Assembly (NCBI GenBank): GCA_002423545.1
Contig: DIWP01000059.1
Span: 20,782 to 56,033 of the forward strand
From: Thermoleophilia bacterium UBA6103
GTDB lineage: Bacteria > Actinomycetota > Thermoleophilia > UBA2241
Direction of reading: 5' to 3'
Length of the DNA: 35,252 nt
Positions 26,130 through 33,288 of this stretch are shown one piece after another (position 1 is the first letter of the stretch; each line of letters starts with the position of its first letter). Both the position numbers and the translations under genes were made by a program. The notes beneath the pieces were generated by a model. It had not been told where the DNA came from and did not search any database. It saw only the letters and a program-made list of their open reading frames with translations.

Positions 26130-26831
26130 GTGAACAGCATCCTGACAAGCCTCTCGGAAGGTCTCGGCGCGGCGCCGGCGATCGCCCTGTTGGCCGCGAT
26201 GGCATGGGGCGTGGCGAGCGTGGTGCTGAGCCCCTGCCATCTGGCCAGCATTCCCTTGATCGTCGGGTTCGTGAACGGCGGCACCGAGCCGACCACGGGC
26301 CGGGCGCTGCGCTTGGCGCTGGTCTTCTCGCTCGGCGTCCTGATGTCGATCGCCATCGTCGGCGCCGTCACCGCGGCTGCCGGCCGCATGCTCGGCGACA
26401 TCGGCCTGGCCGGCACCGTGTTCCTCGTCGTGCTGCTCCTGTTCTTCGGGCTGGTCATGCTCGACGTGGTGCCGGTGCCGGTCCCGGGCTCGCTCGCCGG
26501 CACGCAGCGTCGCGGCGCGCTGGCGGCGTTACTGCTCGGCCTGGCCTTCGGCGTCGGCCTCGGCCCGTGCACGTTCGCCTTCGCGGCGCCGATCTTCGCG
26601 CTGGCCTTTTTCGGCGCGCCACGTGGCGCTGCCCTGGCGGTGGGGGTGGTCACCGCCTTCGCCGTCGGTCACTGTCTCGTGCTGGTGGTGGCCGGGACGC
26701 TCGGCGGACGCGTGGGGGTGGCCCTTGCCAGCGGTCGCCGGCCGATCATCCTCAAGCGCCTGCGGCAGGCCTGTGGAGTGCTGCTCATCGGCGCGGCGGG
26801 CTACACCGCCGGCTCGACGTGGCTCTGGTGA
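26130..26831 (+). CDS. CcdA/DsbD-beta-type transmembrane electron carrier
   Basis: 233 aa from GTG 26130; the ribosome site is weak and the gap to the lipoprotein gene is 54 bp. Six membrane segments. The redox Cys pair sits at Cys36 (VVLSPCHLASIPL) and Cys147 (GVGLGPCTFAFAAP) in the internally repeated halves, as in CcdA. It passes electrons from cytosolic thioredoxin to an outer-face thioredoxin, here most likely the lipoprotein at 25584-26075. No cytochrome c maturation genes are nearby, so the pair appears dedicated to this operon. Confidence 0.85.
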   Translation: MNSILTSLSEGLGAAPAIALLAAMAWGVASVVLSPCHLASIPLIVGFVNGGTEPTTGRALRLALVFSLGVLMSIAIVGAVTAAAGRMLGDIGLAGTVFLVVLLLFFGLVMLDVVPVPVPGSLAGTQRRGALAALLLGLAFGVGLGPCTFAFAAPIFALAFFGAPRGAALAVGVVTAFAVGHCLVLVVAGTLGGRVGVALASGRRPIILKRLRQACGVLLIGAAGYTAGSTWLW

Positions 26832-26904
26832 TGCTGCGCTAGACGTAGCCGGCTGCCGTGCACCCGAGACCGCCGTAGCCAGATGCGTGCTACACTGTGA
26901 GTGT

Positions 26905-26925
26905 CATGTAAATGTCAATCACATG
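26905..26925. promoter_or_regulatory. PadR operator candidate
   Basis: CATGT (26905-26909) and ACATG (26921-26925) form an inverted repeat with an additional ATGT between them (26912-26915), directly before the PadR start at 26932. PadR sites are of the ATGT...ACAT kind; here the spacer is 11 bp, or 5 bp if the inner ATGT pairs. A TACACT at 26891-26896 could be the -10. Confidence 0.45.
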
Positions 26926-26931
26926 TAGTCG

Positions 26932-27324
26932 ATGAGCGACGAGGCACTTCACGATCACTCGTGTCCGGGCGACTGCGCGCCGCCGAATCGGCGACGCGGC
27001 GTCATGCGCCTCGAGCCGTGGCTGCTGCTCGTCCTGGATCACGACGATCTCCACGGCTATGAGCTTCTGATCCGTCTTGAGCGCCTTGCCGGAGCGCCCA
27101 CCGCCGATGCCGGGAACGTCTACCGTACGCTGCGCCGGCTCGAGCAGCAGGGGGCGGTGGCGTCGACCTGGGAAGAGGGCGTCAAGGCTGGTCCGGCTCG
27201 CCGTACCTACACGCTCACGGAAGAGGGCCGCAGGGTGCTGGCGGCGTGGGCGACCCACATCGCGGCGGCCCAGCGCAGCCTGGCCGCCTTCCTTCAACGA
27301 TACGGGGAGGACGAGCCGACATGA
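26932..27324 (+). CDS. PadR-family regulator with a Cys/His N-terminal extension
   Basis: 130 aa from ATG 26932. The PadR winged helix is clear (LLLVLDHDDLHGYELLIRLE, GNVYRTLRRLEQQGAV, RRTYTLTEEGRRVL), and a C-terminal helix completes the dimer. Unusually, the first 25 residues contain DHSCPGDC, two Cys and two nearby His that could sense a metal or metalloid; the domain proper starts at RLEPWLLL. It likely represses its own operon, since it overlaps the cupin gene by ATGA and is preceded by an inverted repeat. Confidence 0.85.
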   Translation: MSDEALHDHSCPGDCAPPNRRRGVMRLEPWLLLVLDHDDLHGYELLIRLERLAGAPTADAGNVYRTLRRLEQQGAVASTWEEGVKAGPARRTYTLTEEGRRVLAAWATHIAAAQRSLAAFLQRYGEDEPT

Positions 27325-27800
27325 GGGTCATCCCACTGGCATCACTGGATGAGAGGCCGCCGGCGGTGACCGATGCTCGGGCTCTGCAAGGGCAGGCATC
27401 GCCAGACGGTCGGCAGCCGGACGTGTCCATCCTCCTCGACGAGGCCGACTGGACGGTGCGCCGTATCGCTCTGCCTGCAGGCGGCCTCATACCTCCGTGC
27501 CGCATGCAGCACGGTGTGGTGTTCACTGTCCTCGAGGGCTGCGTCGTGTTCACGACCGGCGAGTCGGTCGACGAGAGAGCCGACGACGAGAGAGCCGATC
27601 TACCCGCGACGACCGAGGGCCCTCCGTGGACCGTTGATGCTGGGCAGACCGCGGAGATCGTGGCGCCGGGCGCGGTGTTCATCGCCGGCGGCGCCACGAC
27701 ACGGTCCATGCTGGCGGTCGAGCCTTCACTGGTGCTTGCCGTGCTGTGTCGTGGCACCTCTTCGGGATCCGGCGAAGAGGAGCCGGGCGCAACACCATGA
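27321..27800 (+). CDS. Cupin-like protein coupled to PadR and the half-permeases
   Basis: 159 aa; ATG 27321 overlaps the PadR stop. A cupin-like barrel is suggested by RRIALPAGGLIPPCRMQHGVVFTVLEGCVVF and GQTAEIVAPGAVFIAGG, with an acidic loop (ESVDERADDERAD) inserted between the two motifs. Two Cys (CRMQHG and EGCVVF) and the His could bind a thiophilic ligand in place of the usual His/Glu triad. The stop overlaps the next start by ATGA. Not assigned to a named family. Confidence 0.6.
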   Translation: MRVIPLASLDERPPAVTDARALQGQASPDGRQPDVSILLDEADWTVRRIALPAGGLIPPCRMQHGVVFTVLEGCVVFTTGESVDERADDERADLPATTEGPPWTVDAGQTAEIVAPGAVFIAGGATTRSMLAVEPSLVLAVLCRGTSSGSGEEEPGATP

Positions 27801-28264
27801 CAGTGCTTCTGGCGTTCACCGGCTTCGTGCTCGTGGTCTCGCTCATCGCCGACCGGCACAGGACGCTCGCCGGCGTGGTCAAGGCGGCGCGGATGTTCCT
27901 GAACCTGCTGCCCATGCTCGTCGGCGTGCTGGCCGCTGTGAGCCTGGTGCTGGCGGCGGTGCCGCCGGACCTGCTCGGGCGCACGCTGGGCGGCGGTGCG
28001 CTGTCGTTTGTCGCCGCCCTGTTCGTCGGCAGCGTCACGCTGATGCCCGGCCTCATCGCCTATCCACTCGCCGGCGTGCTGAAGGACAACGGGGCGTCGG
28101 TCGCCGTGCTGGCCGCCTTCATCACGACGCTGATGATGGTCGGGGTGCTGACCTTGCCGCTAGAGATCAGGATGCTCGGTCGCCGCACCGCCGTCCTGCG
28201 CAACGCTCTGGCCTTCGCCGGCGCGGTGATCGTGGCCGTTGTGATGGCTCTTATCCTGAGATGA
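27797..28264 (+). CDS. Half-size ArsP_1-like permease, first half
   Basis: 155 aa; ATG 27797 overlaps the cupin stop (ATGA). Four or five membrane segments. It contains the ArsP_1 signature region FVGSVTLMPGLIAYPLAGVL followed by AAFITTLMMVGVLTLPLE. It is about half the size of ArsP, matching the split permeases encoded as two adjacent genes in various anaerobes. It lacks the TPFCTCS cysteines, so the substrate probably differs. With the next gene, 7 nt away, it should form a heterodimeric channel or transporter. Confidence 0.75.
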   Translation: MTVLLAFTGFVLVVSLIADRHRTLAGVVKAARMFLNLLPMLVGVLAAVSLVLAAVPPDLLGRTLGGGALSFVAALFVGSVTLMPGLIAYPLAGVLKDNGASVAVLAAFITTLMMVGVLTLPLEIRMLGRRTAVLRNALAFAGAVIVAVVMALILR

Positions 28265-28271
28265 GCGTGCG

Positions 28272-28919
28272 ATGAACGATGTGTCCAACGGCCCGGAGAC
28301 CGGCTCGGCGAGAGCGCGGTCGGCCGCCCCGATGCAGCCGGCGGAGGTCGGCGATCGCGGTGGCGCCGCCCGGCTCCGCCACATTCTGGCGGCCTCCCTG
28401 CCGTGGGCCCTGCTCGCGGCGACCGTCGGCGTGTGGAGCGTCGCGGCCGTCTCTGCGCCCGGTGCCTTTGAGTTCGGAGAGCGAGCAGGCCGCAACCTGT
28501 GGGAGTTCTCGCTCGAGATGGCGCTTGTCCTTCCGGCGATGTTCATCCTCGTCGGACTCTTCGACGTGTGGGTGCCTCGCAGGCTGATCGAGCGGCACCT
28601 GGGCCGCGACGCGGGTCCGCTGGCGATCCTCTGGATGGTACTGCTCGGGATGCTGCAGGCGGGACCGCTCTACGCGGCTTTCCCGGTGGCGGTCGCTCTG
28701 TGGCGTAAGGGCAGTGCACCTCGCAATGTGTTCATCTACCTTTTCTCGTTCTGCACCATCAAGATCCCGATGCTGGTCTTCGAGGTGGGCTTTCTGGGAT
28801 GGCAGTTCTCACTGGTGCGCACCGCCGTCACGTTGCCGGTGTTCATCGGACTGGCCTATCTGCTGGAGTGGCTGCTGCCGGACGACGTGACGATCCCCGG
28901 GGAAAGCACCGCCTCGTGA
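28272..28919 (+). CDS. Half-size ArsP_1-like permease, second half
   Basis: 215 aa from ATG 28272. A 40-residue hydrophilic start precedes about five membrane segments. Signature regions are LGMLQAGPLYAAFPVAVALW and YLFSFCTIKIPMLVFE, parallel to the pseudo-symmetric half of ArsP_1 proteins. Together with the preceding 155-aa half it restores one full permease. It is the last gene of the PadR operon. No frameshift is implied: each half has its own start and stop and its own N-terminal topology. Confidence 0.75.
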   Translation: MNDVSNGPETGSARARSAAPMQPAEVGDRGGAARLRHILAASLPWALLAATVGVWSVAAVSAPGAFEFGERAGRNLWEFSLEMALVLPAMFILVGLFDVWVPRRLIERHLGRDAGPLAILWMVLLGMLQAGPLYAAFPVAVALWRKGSAPRNVFIYLFSFCTIKIPMLVFEVGFLGWQFSLVRTAVTLPVFIGLAYLLEWLLPDDVTIPGESTAS

Positions 28920-28921
28920 CG

Positions 28922-29131
28922 TCAGCGGCGGCTTGGATGTCGGGCGGGGCGGACGTGGTTGGGGAAGACTTGCCAGCCGCTCGACTGTCGGTTCCCACGG
29001 GCAGCCGGCTCACTCAGCGAACCGGTAGCCGCGCTCATCAGTCCTGACTGCTGGCTGAGCACCTTGACCGACGAGGCGATGCAGACGAGTCGATACATCT
29101 CCTCATCTGTGGCTATGCTCGGGATCTGCAT
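28922..29131 (-). CDS. Possible small unknown protein (69 aa)
   Basis: The ATG at 29131 overlaps (TGATG) the stop of an 8-codon ORF that has its own good ribosome site (AAAGGAG, 7 nt before the start), directly behind the gene ending at 29162. The N-terminal half (ATDEEMYRLVCIASSVKVLSQ) looks protein-like; the C-terminus (NHVRPARHPSRR) does not. It could be a real coupled gene, a decayed one or chance. Apart from this the 28920-29161 gap shows nothing else. Confidence 0.3.
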   Translation of the reverse strand: MQIPSIATDEEMYRLVCIASSVKVLSQQSGLMSAATGSLSEPAARGNRQSSGWQVFPNHVRPARHPSRR

Positions 29132-29161
29132 CAGGCTCGCGCTGTGGTCTCGCTCATCTCG

Positions 29162-29542
29162 TCACTCCTTTTCGGGGCTCGTCGCGGTCTGTGTGCCGGC
29201 TCGCGGCGCATCGAGCGACAACTTGATGATGATGTCCTTCGGGAGCGAGAGTCCGGCGGCGATCTGCATCGTCTTGAACACGGCGAGCGGCACGGGGCAC
29301 CACGGATAGCAGCCCTTGAGGGCGGTACGGAGGGTCTCGCGCAGGCGGCTCTCCTTCTGCCACTCCATGTCATCGTAGACGCCGAATGGGCCATCCTCGA
29401 CGATCGCCACGGCGATCCTCTGCACGTGCTCGCAGGGTGATTCGATGGCGAAGGTGGCTTGGTTCTCAGCGGTCACGGTCGCCACGACAGAGGTGACGAA
29501 GCCGCAGGTGCCGGCATCGACCACTGCATCGGCCTTCTTCAT
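29162..29542 (-). CDS. Small Cys-motif protein (DUF6951-like)
   Basis: 126 aa from ATG 29542 with AAGGAG 8 nt upstream. Pattern: DAGTCGFVTSVVAT at the N-terminus, ESPCEHVQRIA in the middle, GCYPWCPVPLAVFKTMQIAAGL and LPKDIIIKLSL at the end. This fits a small family from anaerobic bacteria and archaea known only by a domain-of-unknown-function number; I assign it from memory of the pattern. The conserved Cys suggest metal or Fe-S handling. It lies 80 bp behind the DUF169-like gene on the same strand. Confidence 0.65.
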   Translation of the reverse strand: MKKADAVVDAGTCGFVTSVVATVTAENQATFAIESPCEHVQRIAVAIVEDGPFGVYDDMEWQKESRLRETLRTALKGCYPWCPVPLAVFKTMQIAAGLSLPKDIIIKLSLDAPRAGTQTATSPEKE

Positions 29543-29622
29543 GTCCCAGGCTCCTTGATCGTGACGGGGGATCGCCCCCCCTTACCTTTCGGCAGCGAGC
29601 CGACCAACGGCCCTCGCGCCGC

Positions 29623-30444
29623 TCATTGAAGCTCGCCCTCCTCAAAGGGAGAGCCCTCGGCGTGGTCTGCCTCAGCCTCGGCGGCGATGAGGGCCGCATG
29701 CACCCCTTTTGCGCGTGACCGTGGAACGGCCTTCTCGGCGAGGGCGATGAGCCGCTCCATCAATGGATCGAGCAGCTCACCGGGGAAGCCGATGACCGTC
29801 TCGCTGGGGGCCAGATCGGTCGCTTCGCGGCAGCCGTAGCAGCCCAGCGAGAAGTTGAGGCCTCCCTCGAGGAACGGGACGATGGTGGAGTCGACGCACG
29901 TAGCCTGGAGCACCGCCGTGTGCGCCCTGCGTCGAGCACCCTGGTCCCGGTTCAGATCGGCGAGCACCATCCACATGAGCTGCTCCGGCGTGCCTTCCAC
30001 GACGACCACGTCCGGGGTGCGTGGCGCCAGACGCAGCGGCGCCAGCGCGATGGCATCGACGGTGCCCGGCTCGAGATGGGGCATGTCCTGGAACATGCGG
30101 GCTCCGGTCGCCGGCTTCTGCACGATGCCGAACCCCACAAGGCCCTTGCCGTTCACGAGTCCCTCCGGCAGAGCCCGCAGGCCGAAGGCGGCAGCCGCCG
30201 CCGGACAGGAGAGCTCGTCGGGCTCCAGGACGACCGCTGCCCCTCTGCGGGCACGCATCAGTGCCTGGCAGTAGCGATGCTTGCTGAGCTGCCGCCATTC
30301 CGAGAATGGCGGCGTGCCGGCCGCGTCCTGCGCGAGGAGGAAGACGCCGACCGGCTCGCTGTCGAGTCCCAGGATGGCGGTCAACCGCTCCTGCGCCTCG
30401 GCCGGCGACACGGCGTTGGTGGTGTCAGGCGATGGCTCTGTCAT
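29623..30444 (-). CDS. DUF169 family protein
   Basis: 273 aa; ATG 30444 chosen because GGAAGGA lies upstream and the family alignment starts shortly after. Features are LDSEPVGVFLL near the N-terminus, KHRYCQALMRAR, ELSCPAAAAAFGL and NFSLGCYGCREATDL. DUF169 proteins occur in anaerobes and archaea, with conserved Cys that suggest a metal or Fe-S centre; their function is not known. The gene follows the TauE/SafE permease by 88 bp on the same strand and is probably part of the FmdE-ArsR-permease transcription unit. Confidence 0.82.
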   Translation of the reverse strand: MTEPSPDTTNAVSPAEAQERLTAILGLDSEPVGVFLLAQDAAGTPPFSEWRQLSKHRYCQALMRARRGAAVVLEPDELSCPAAAAAFGLRALPEGLVNGKGLVGFGIVQKPATGARMFQDMPHLEPGTVDAIALAPLRLAPRTPDVVVVEGTPEQLMWMVLADLNRDQGARRRAHTAVLQATCVDSTIVPFLEGGLNFSLGCYGCREATDLAPSETVIGFPGELLDPLMERLIALAEKAVPRSRAKGVHAALIAAEAEADHAEGSPFEEGELQ

Positions 30445-30532
30445 GGTCGTCGAGTCCTTCCCTTCGTGCACCGGTCTCTCTGTGACGTGCTTTCGTGTAC
30501 CGCCGGCCCGCCGCCGTGTCTCGTGACCGTCA

Positions 30533-31282
30533 TCATCCACCGAGAAGCTTCCACGCCATCACGGCGGCGATGAGGAACAGCAGCACCCCGATGACCCGTT
30601 TGACCTGGGCGCTCTGGAGCTTGCGGTGCATGAGCCAGGCGCCCAGCAGGGCGCCGGCGATCGACGCTCCGGCCGTCCAGGCGAGCAAGGCGCCGTCGAA
30701 CTCCGCAATCGACGCCTGACCGAGAAATCCGGCGAACGAGGAGAAGATGACCACGAACGCCGTGGTGCCGGCGGCGTGCTTGGCGTCGAGGCCCAGCCAG
30801 ACCAGCACCGGCACGACGAAGTTGCCGCCGCCGACGCCCAGCATGCCGCCGAGAAAGCCGGCGGCACTGCCCACCGCCACGCCGCTGCCGACGGCTCGCG
30901 TGGTGGACGCCGCCGGTCGCGGCTGAGGCTTGTAGAAGAGCATCATCGCTCCGGCGAACACCAGGAACGCGATGAAGAGCCACTTCAGCGTCGTCACCGG
31001 CACAAAGGAGCTTGACCAGGCGCCCAGCGGCGAGAGCGCCGTGGCGACGATCAGGATCGGCACGGCGAGGCGGACGTCGACCAGCTTGGCCGGGATGTAC
31101 CGGGCACAGGCGAATGCCATGGCGATGGCATTGAGCAGCAGGGCGGTGGCCATGGCCGAGTGCAGCTCCACGCCGAGGGCCAGGTAGAGCGGCACGAGGA
31201 TGAAGGCGGCACCGAGCCCGGCGATGGTGAGCCAGACGGTGAAGAACAGCGTGATGCCGGCCGCCAGCAGGTAGACGGTCAC
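30533..31282 (-). CDS. TauE/SafE-family sulfite/anion permease
   Basis: 249 aa from GTG 31282, which overlaps the ArsR stop (GTGA). About eight membrane segments, with the family hallmarks GLGAAFILVPLYLALGV near the start and GFLGGMLGVGGGNFVVPVLV in the second half. TauE/SafE proteins export sulfite, sulfonates or related C/S compounds, and some are tied to metal or sulfane-sulfur stress. Being chained to an ArsR with a CVC motif, it probably moves a metal- or sulfur-linked anion; the substrate is open. Confidence 0.85.
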   Translation of the reverse strand: MTVYLLAAGITLFFTVWLTIAGLGAAFILVPLYLALGVELHSAMATALLLNAIAMAFACARYIPAKLVDVRLAVPILIVATALSPLGAWSSSFVPVTTLKWLFIAFLVFAGAMMLFYKPQPRPAASTTRAVGSGVAVGSAAGFLGGMLGVGGGNFVVPVLVWLGLDAKHAAGTTAFVVIFSSFAGFLGQASIAEFDGALLAWTAGASIAGALLGAWLMHRKLQSAQVKRVIGVLLFLIAAVMAWKLLGG

Positions 31283-31680
31283 CGCGCGCCACCATCTTTC
31301 AGCCGGGAGCGCGCGGTGGCGAGGCAGTGCACTCGGGCGGCGGCCTCGTCGCCGGAGGAGAGGGCGGACACGCAGTCCATGAGCGCCAGTGCGCACGGCG
31401 CCCGCAGCGAGTAGACGACCTGGTTGCCGTCCCGGCGACTCGCCAGCACGCCGGCCGTCCTGAGCTGGGCCAGATGCCGCGAGACGGTCGACATGTCCAG
31501 GCCCACCAGCGCCTGCAGCTCACAGACACAGCGACCGCCATGCTCCAGGGCGCGGACGATCTGCAGCCGCACCGGGTGCCCCAGCGCCTTGAAGACGGCC
31601 GCCTGTGTCTCGAAGTCGGCCCGTCGCGTCTCGGTCGGCGCCGGTCTGTCTGACTGCGTTCCGGAGGCGGCGGGCGTCAC
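31279..31680 (-). CDS. ArsR-family regulator with CxC motif
   Basis: 133 aa from GTG 31680, overlapping the FmdE-like stop (GTGA 31677-31680). Winged helix with FKALGHPVRLQIVRALEHGG, MSTVSRHLAQLRTAGVL and the wing NQVVYSLRAPCALAL. Cys51-Val-Cys53 (GRCVCELQ) matches the As(III)-type alpha-3 site; further Cys in the C-terminal helix (PCALALMDC) could give a second site or a sulfide-reactive pair. As the middle gene of an operon, it likely regulates the promoter at 32329-32357. Confidence 0.85.
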   Translation of the reverse strand: MTPAASGTQSDRPAPTETRRADFETQAAVFKALGHPVRLQIVRALEHGGRCVCELQALVGLDMSTVSRHLAQLRTAGVLASRRDGNQVVYSLRAPCALALMDCVSALSSGDEAAARVHCLATARSRLKDGGAR

Positions 31681-32279
31681 GATCCGTATCCCGAGCAGGG
31701 GATGCACATCGGCCGACCGTCCTTCATGCGCAGGTAGCGGTCGAAGACGTACTCGCCGCAGCCGGCGCACTTCGTCTTGTTGAAAGAGCCTTTGACGGGC
31801 GTGAACGTGAACTCCGGCAGACGCTCGATCTTGAACATGTCCGCATCGGACTGCGCCAGCATCCAGTCGATGACCTCATCGGTGACGGCGGCGGGGATCT
31901 GGGACGGCTCGACGCCACGCTTGCGGTAGGAGAAGAACTCGAAGCCACCCATCGTGTCGAGGAAGTCGGCGGTGAGGGCGACGCGCAGCGCCTCGTGCTG
32001 GGGATGGTAGAAGACGGCCGCCAGCTTGCCGTAGAACGTCTTGGCCATCATGACCTTGCCGTAGGTGGCGCTTGTCACGGCCTGGATGCCGTCCATGAGG
32101 CATGTCTGAGGATGACCCTCGCCGAGCTCCGGGAACACGTAGAAGCCGTGGTCCTTCTCGCGCTCGATGCCGAGGGTGTCCAAGGCAAGCTGACCCATGC
32201 GCCAGCCGATCGGCATGAACGGACAGCGATGGCCGTGGAACTCGAAGGCCCAATCGGGCGGAAGGGCGACGGCTGACAT
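31677..32279 (-). CDS. FmdE-family protein with C-terminal zinc ribbon
   Basis: 200 aa from ATG 32279; AAGGAGG lies 6 nt upstream, which decides against the in-frame ATG 21 nt further up. It resembles formylmethanofuran dehydrogenase subunit E: FEFHGHRCPFMPIGWRMG gives His15, His17 and Cys19 of the N-terminal metal site. The C-terminal ribbon has Cys171, Cys174, Cys192 and Cys195. No formylmethanofuran dehydrogenase genes are present, so it belongs to the bacterial FmdE-like set of unknown role, possibly a molybdenum, tungsten or other metal chaperone or sensor. First gene of the FmdE-ArsR-TauE operon. Confidence 0.85.
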   Translation of the reverse strand: MSAVALPPDWAFEFHGHRCPFMPIGWRMGQLALDTLGIEREKDHGFYVFPELGEGHPQTCLMDGIQAVTSATYGKVMMAKTFYGKLAAVFYHPQHEALRVALTADFLDTMGGFEFFSYRKRGVEPSQIPAAVTDEVIDWMLAQSDADMFKIERLPEFTFTPVKGSFNKTKCAGCGEYVFDRYLRMKDGRPMCIPCSGYGS

Positions 32280-32328
32280 GATGACCTCCTTGCGCTGCAA
32301 GAGCTTCTGGATGAAGGGACTGCCGGTG

Positions 32329-32357
32329 ATTATCTGTCAGTTTGGCAAAACACGCAA
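32329..32357 (-). promoter_or_regulatory. Promoter of the FmdE-ArsR-TauE operon
   Basis: On the minus strand TTGCGT (32357-32352), a 17-bp spacer and GATAAT (32334-32329) precede the FmdE-like ATG by about 50 nt. The spacer itself is the near-palindrome GTTTTGCCAAAC, a possible operator for the ArsR of this operon. Confidence 0.5.
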
Positions 32358-32449
32358 GAACAAACGCTGGACAGACACCCTCACCGGGTGGCGACGCATC
32401 GGCCTATGATGCCTCCGACGATCCTGACGGCGTCGCCGAGGAAGGTGCG

Positions 32450-32680
32450 ATGGATGCAGTGACGCTGTACGGTGTCGCCGCGGTGACGTTCATGATGATC
32501 ATGCACGCGCTGGAGCCGAGGGGGCGCGGGTTCATCGTCGCGTTCGCTCTGGGGTGCGCCCTCTCCAGCGCCTACGACTTCCTGTCGGAAGCGTGGCCGT
32601 TCGGGGTCGTGGAGGCGATCTGGACGGCGGTCGCGGTGCGACGATTCGTGGTCAGTCGGTCGTCCGCTCGGTCGATGTGA
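32450..32680 (+). CDS. Small conserved membrane protein (76 aa)
   Basis: ATG 32450 with AGGAAGG 4 nt upstream. One hydrophobic helix (GVAAVTFMMIMHALE) and a second (IVAFALGCALSSAYDFL) are followed by AWPFGVVEAIWTAVAVRRFV. This pattern belongs to a widespread family of roughly 70-residue uncharacterised proteins in high-GC bacteria. Lone gene divergent from the FmdE-like operon. Confidence 0.7.
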   Translation: MDAVTLYGVAAVTFMMIMHALEPRGRGFIVAFALGCALSSAYDFLSEAWPFGVVEAIWTAVAVRRFVVSRSSARSM

Positions 32681-32710
32681 GCCTTGAGGATGGGAGGCGA
32701 CGGCACGTTG

Positions 32711-32887
32711 ATGGAAGACGCGGTGCTCGTGGAGATAGAGATCCTGTAGACGGTCGTCACCGAGACGCTGATCGGCAGCCCTGAAGAGGCGGAGGCACGG
32801 CGGTTCCCGGGGTCTCCGACGATCCGGATCAACGGACATGATGTCGAGCCGGAAGCCGACACGCGAGGCCGGCACGGGCTCGGCTGA
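32711..32887 (+). pseudogene. Relic of a small thioredoxin-like/MerB-associated protein gene
   Basis: From ATG 32711 the frame reads 12 codons to an in-frame TAG (32747-32749), then stays open to TGA 32885-32887. The second part, IGSPEEAEARRFPGSPTIR followed by INGHDVEPEADTRG, matches the C-terminal half of a small thioredoxin-like family. In intact members a Cys-x2-Cys stands near the N-terminus and the end reads GL-x-CR-x-Y. Both Cys motifs are missing here, so the gene is internally deleted and dead. Confidence 0.6.
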
Positions 32888-32995
32888 CGGACATATCCCC
32901 CGCCGGCCTGGTCCGGCGGCATCCCATCCGACGAGGTTCTGCGGTCGGCGTCGAGGGTCGCGGCGAACAGGCGCTGAAGGCGCGACGGCTTGGGT

Positions 32996-33219
32996 TCAGG
33001 ACGTCGGGTGAGCGGCCCTCAACAGCTCGGCGCCACGGGCCGCGACGCGCTCGACGTTCTCCTCGGTAGGCGGGGTGGAGCCCTTGGCCATGTCGAGCTC
33101 GCTGAGCTTCACATGAGCTGTGGCGGTGAGGTCGCCTGCTCCAGCGTGCGACGAGCGCAGCTCAGATCGCAGCCGTCGATGGCCAGGTGTGAGTCATGGA
33201 CCATGAGGAGTTGGAGCAT
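32996..33219 (-). pseudogene. Frameshifted remnant of a DGC-domain zinc-binding-like gene
   Basis: One frame reads LAIDGCDLSCARRTLEQA, the core of the DGC family. The reading frame then shifts by one base, and the continuation is TAHVKLSELDMAKG followed by a short acidic helix ending at TGA 32996-32998. The N-terminal LPCSG half is absent. The relic directly follows arsR (33289) on the same strand, in the place where metalloid operons often carry such a gene. The intact relative at 25216-25587 may have made it redundant. Confidence 0.65.
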
Positions 33220-33288
33220 GGTGACGAAGCTTCGTATCCGCCCCTGCACAGCCGGGCGCTGGGGGTCGAGCGCTGTCGGCGACTCGTT

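Noticed and set aside
27797..28919. A single ArsP-like permease split by a frameshift
   Set aside because: Each half has its own start, stop and N-terminus, the first is translationally coupled upstream, and half-size pairs are a known form of the family.
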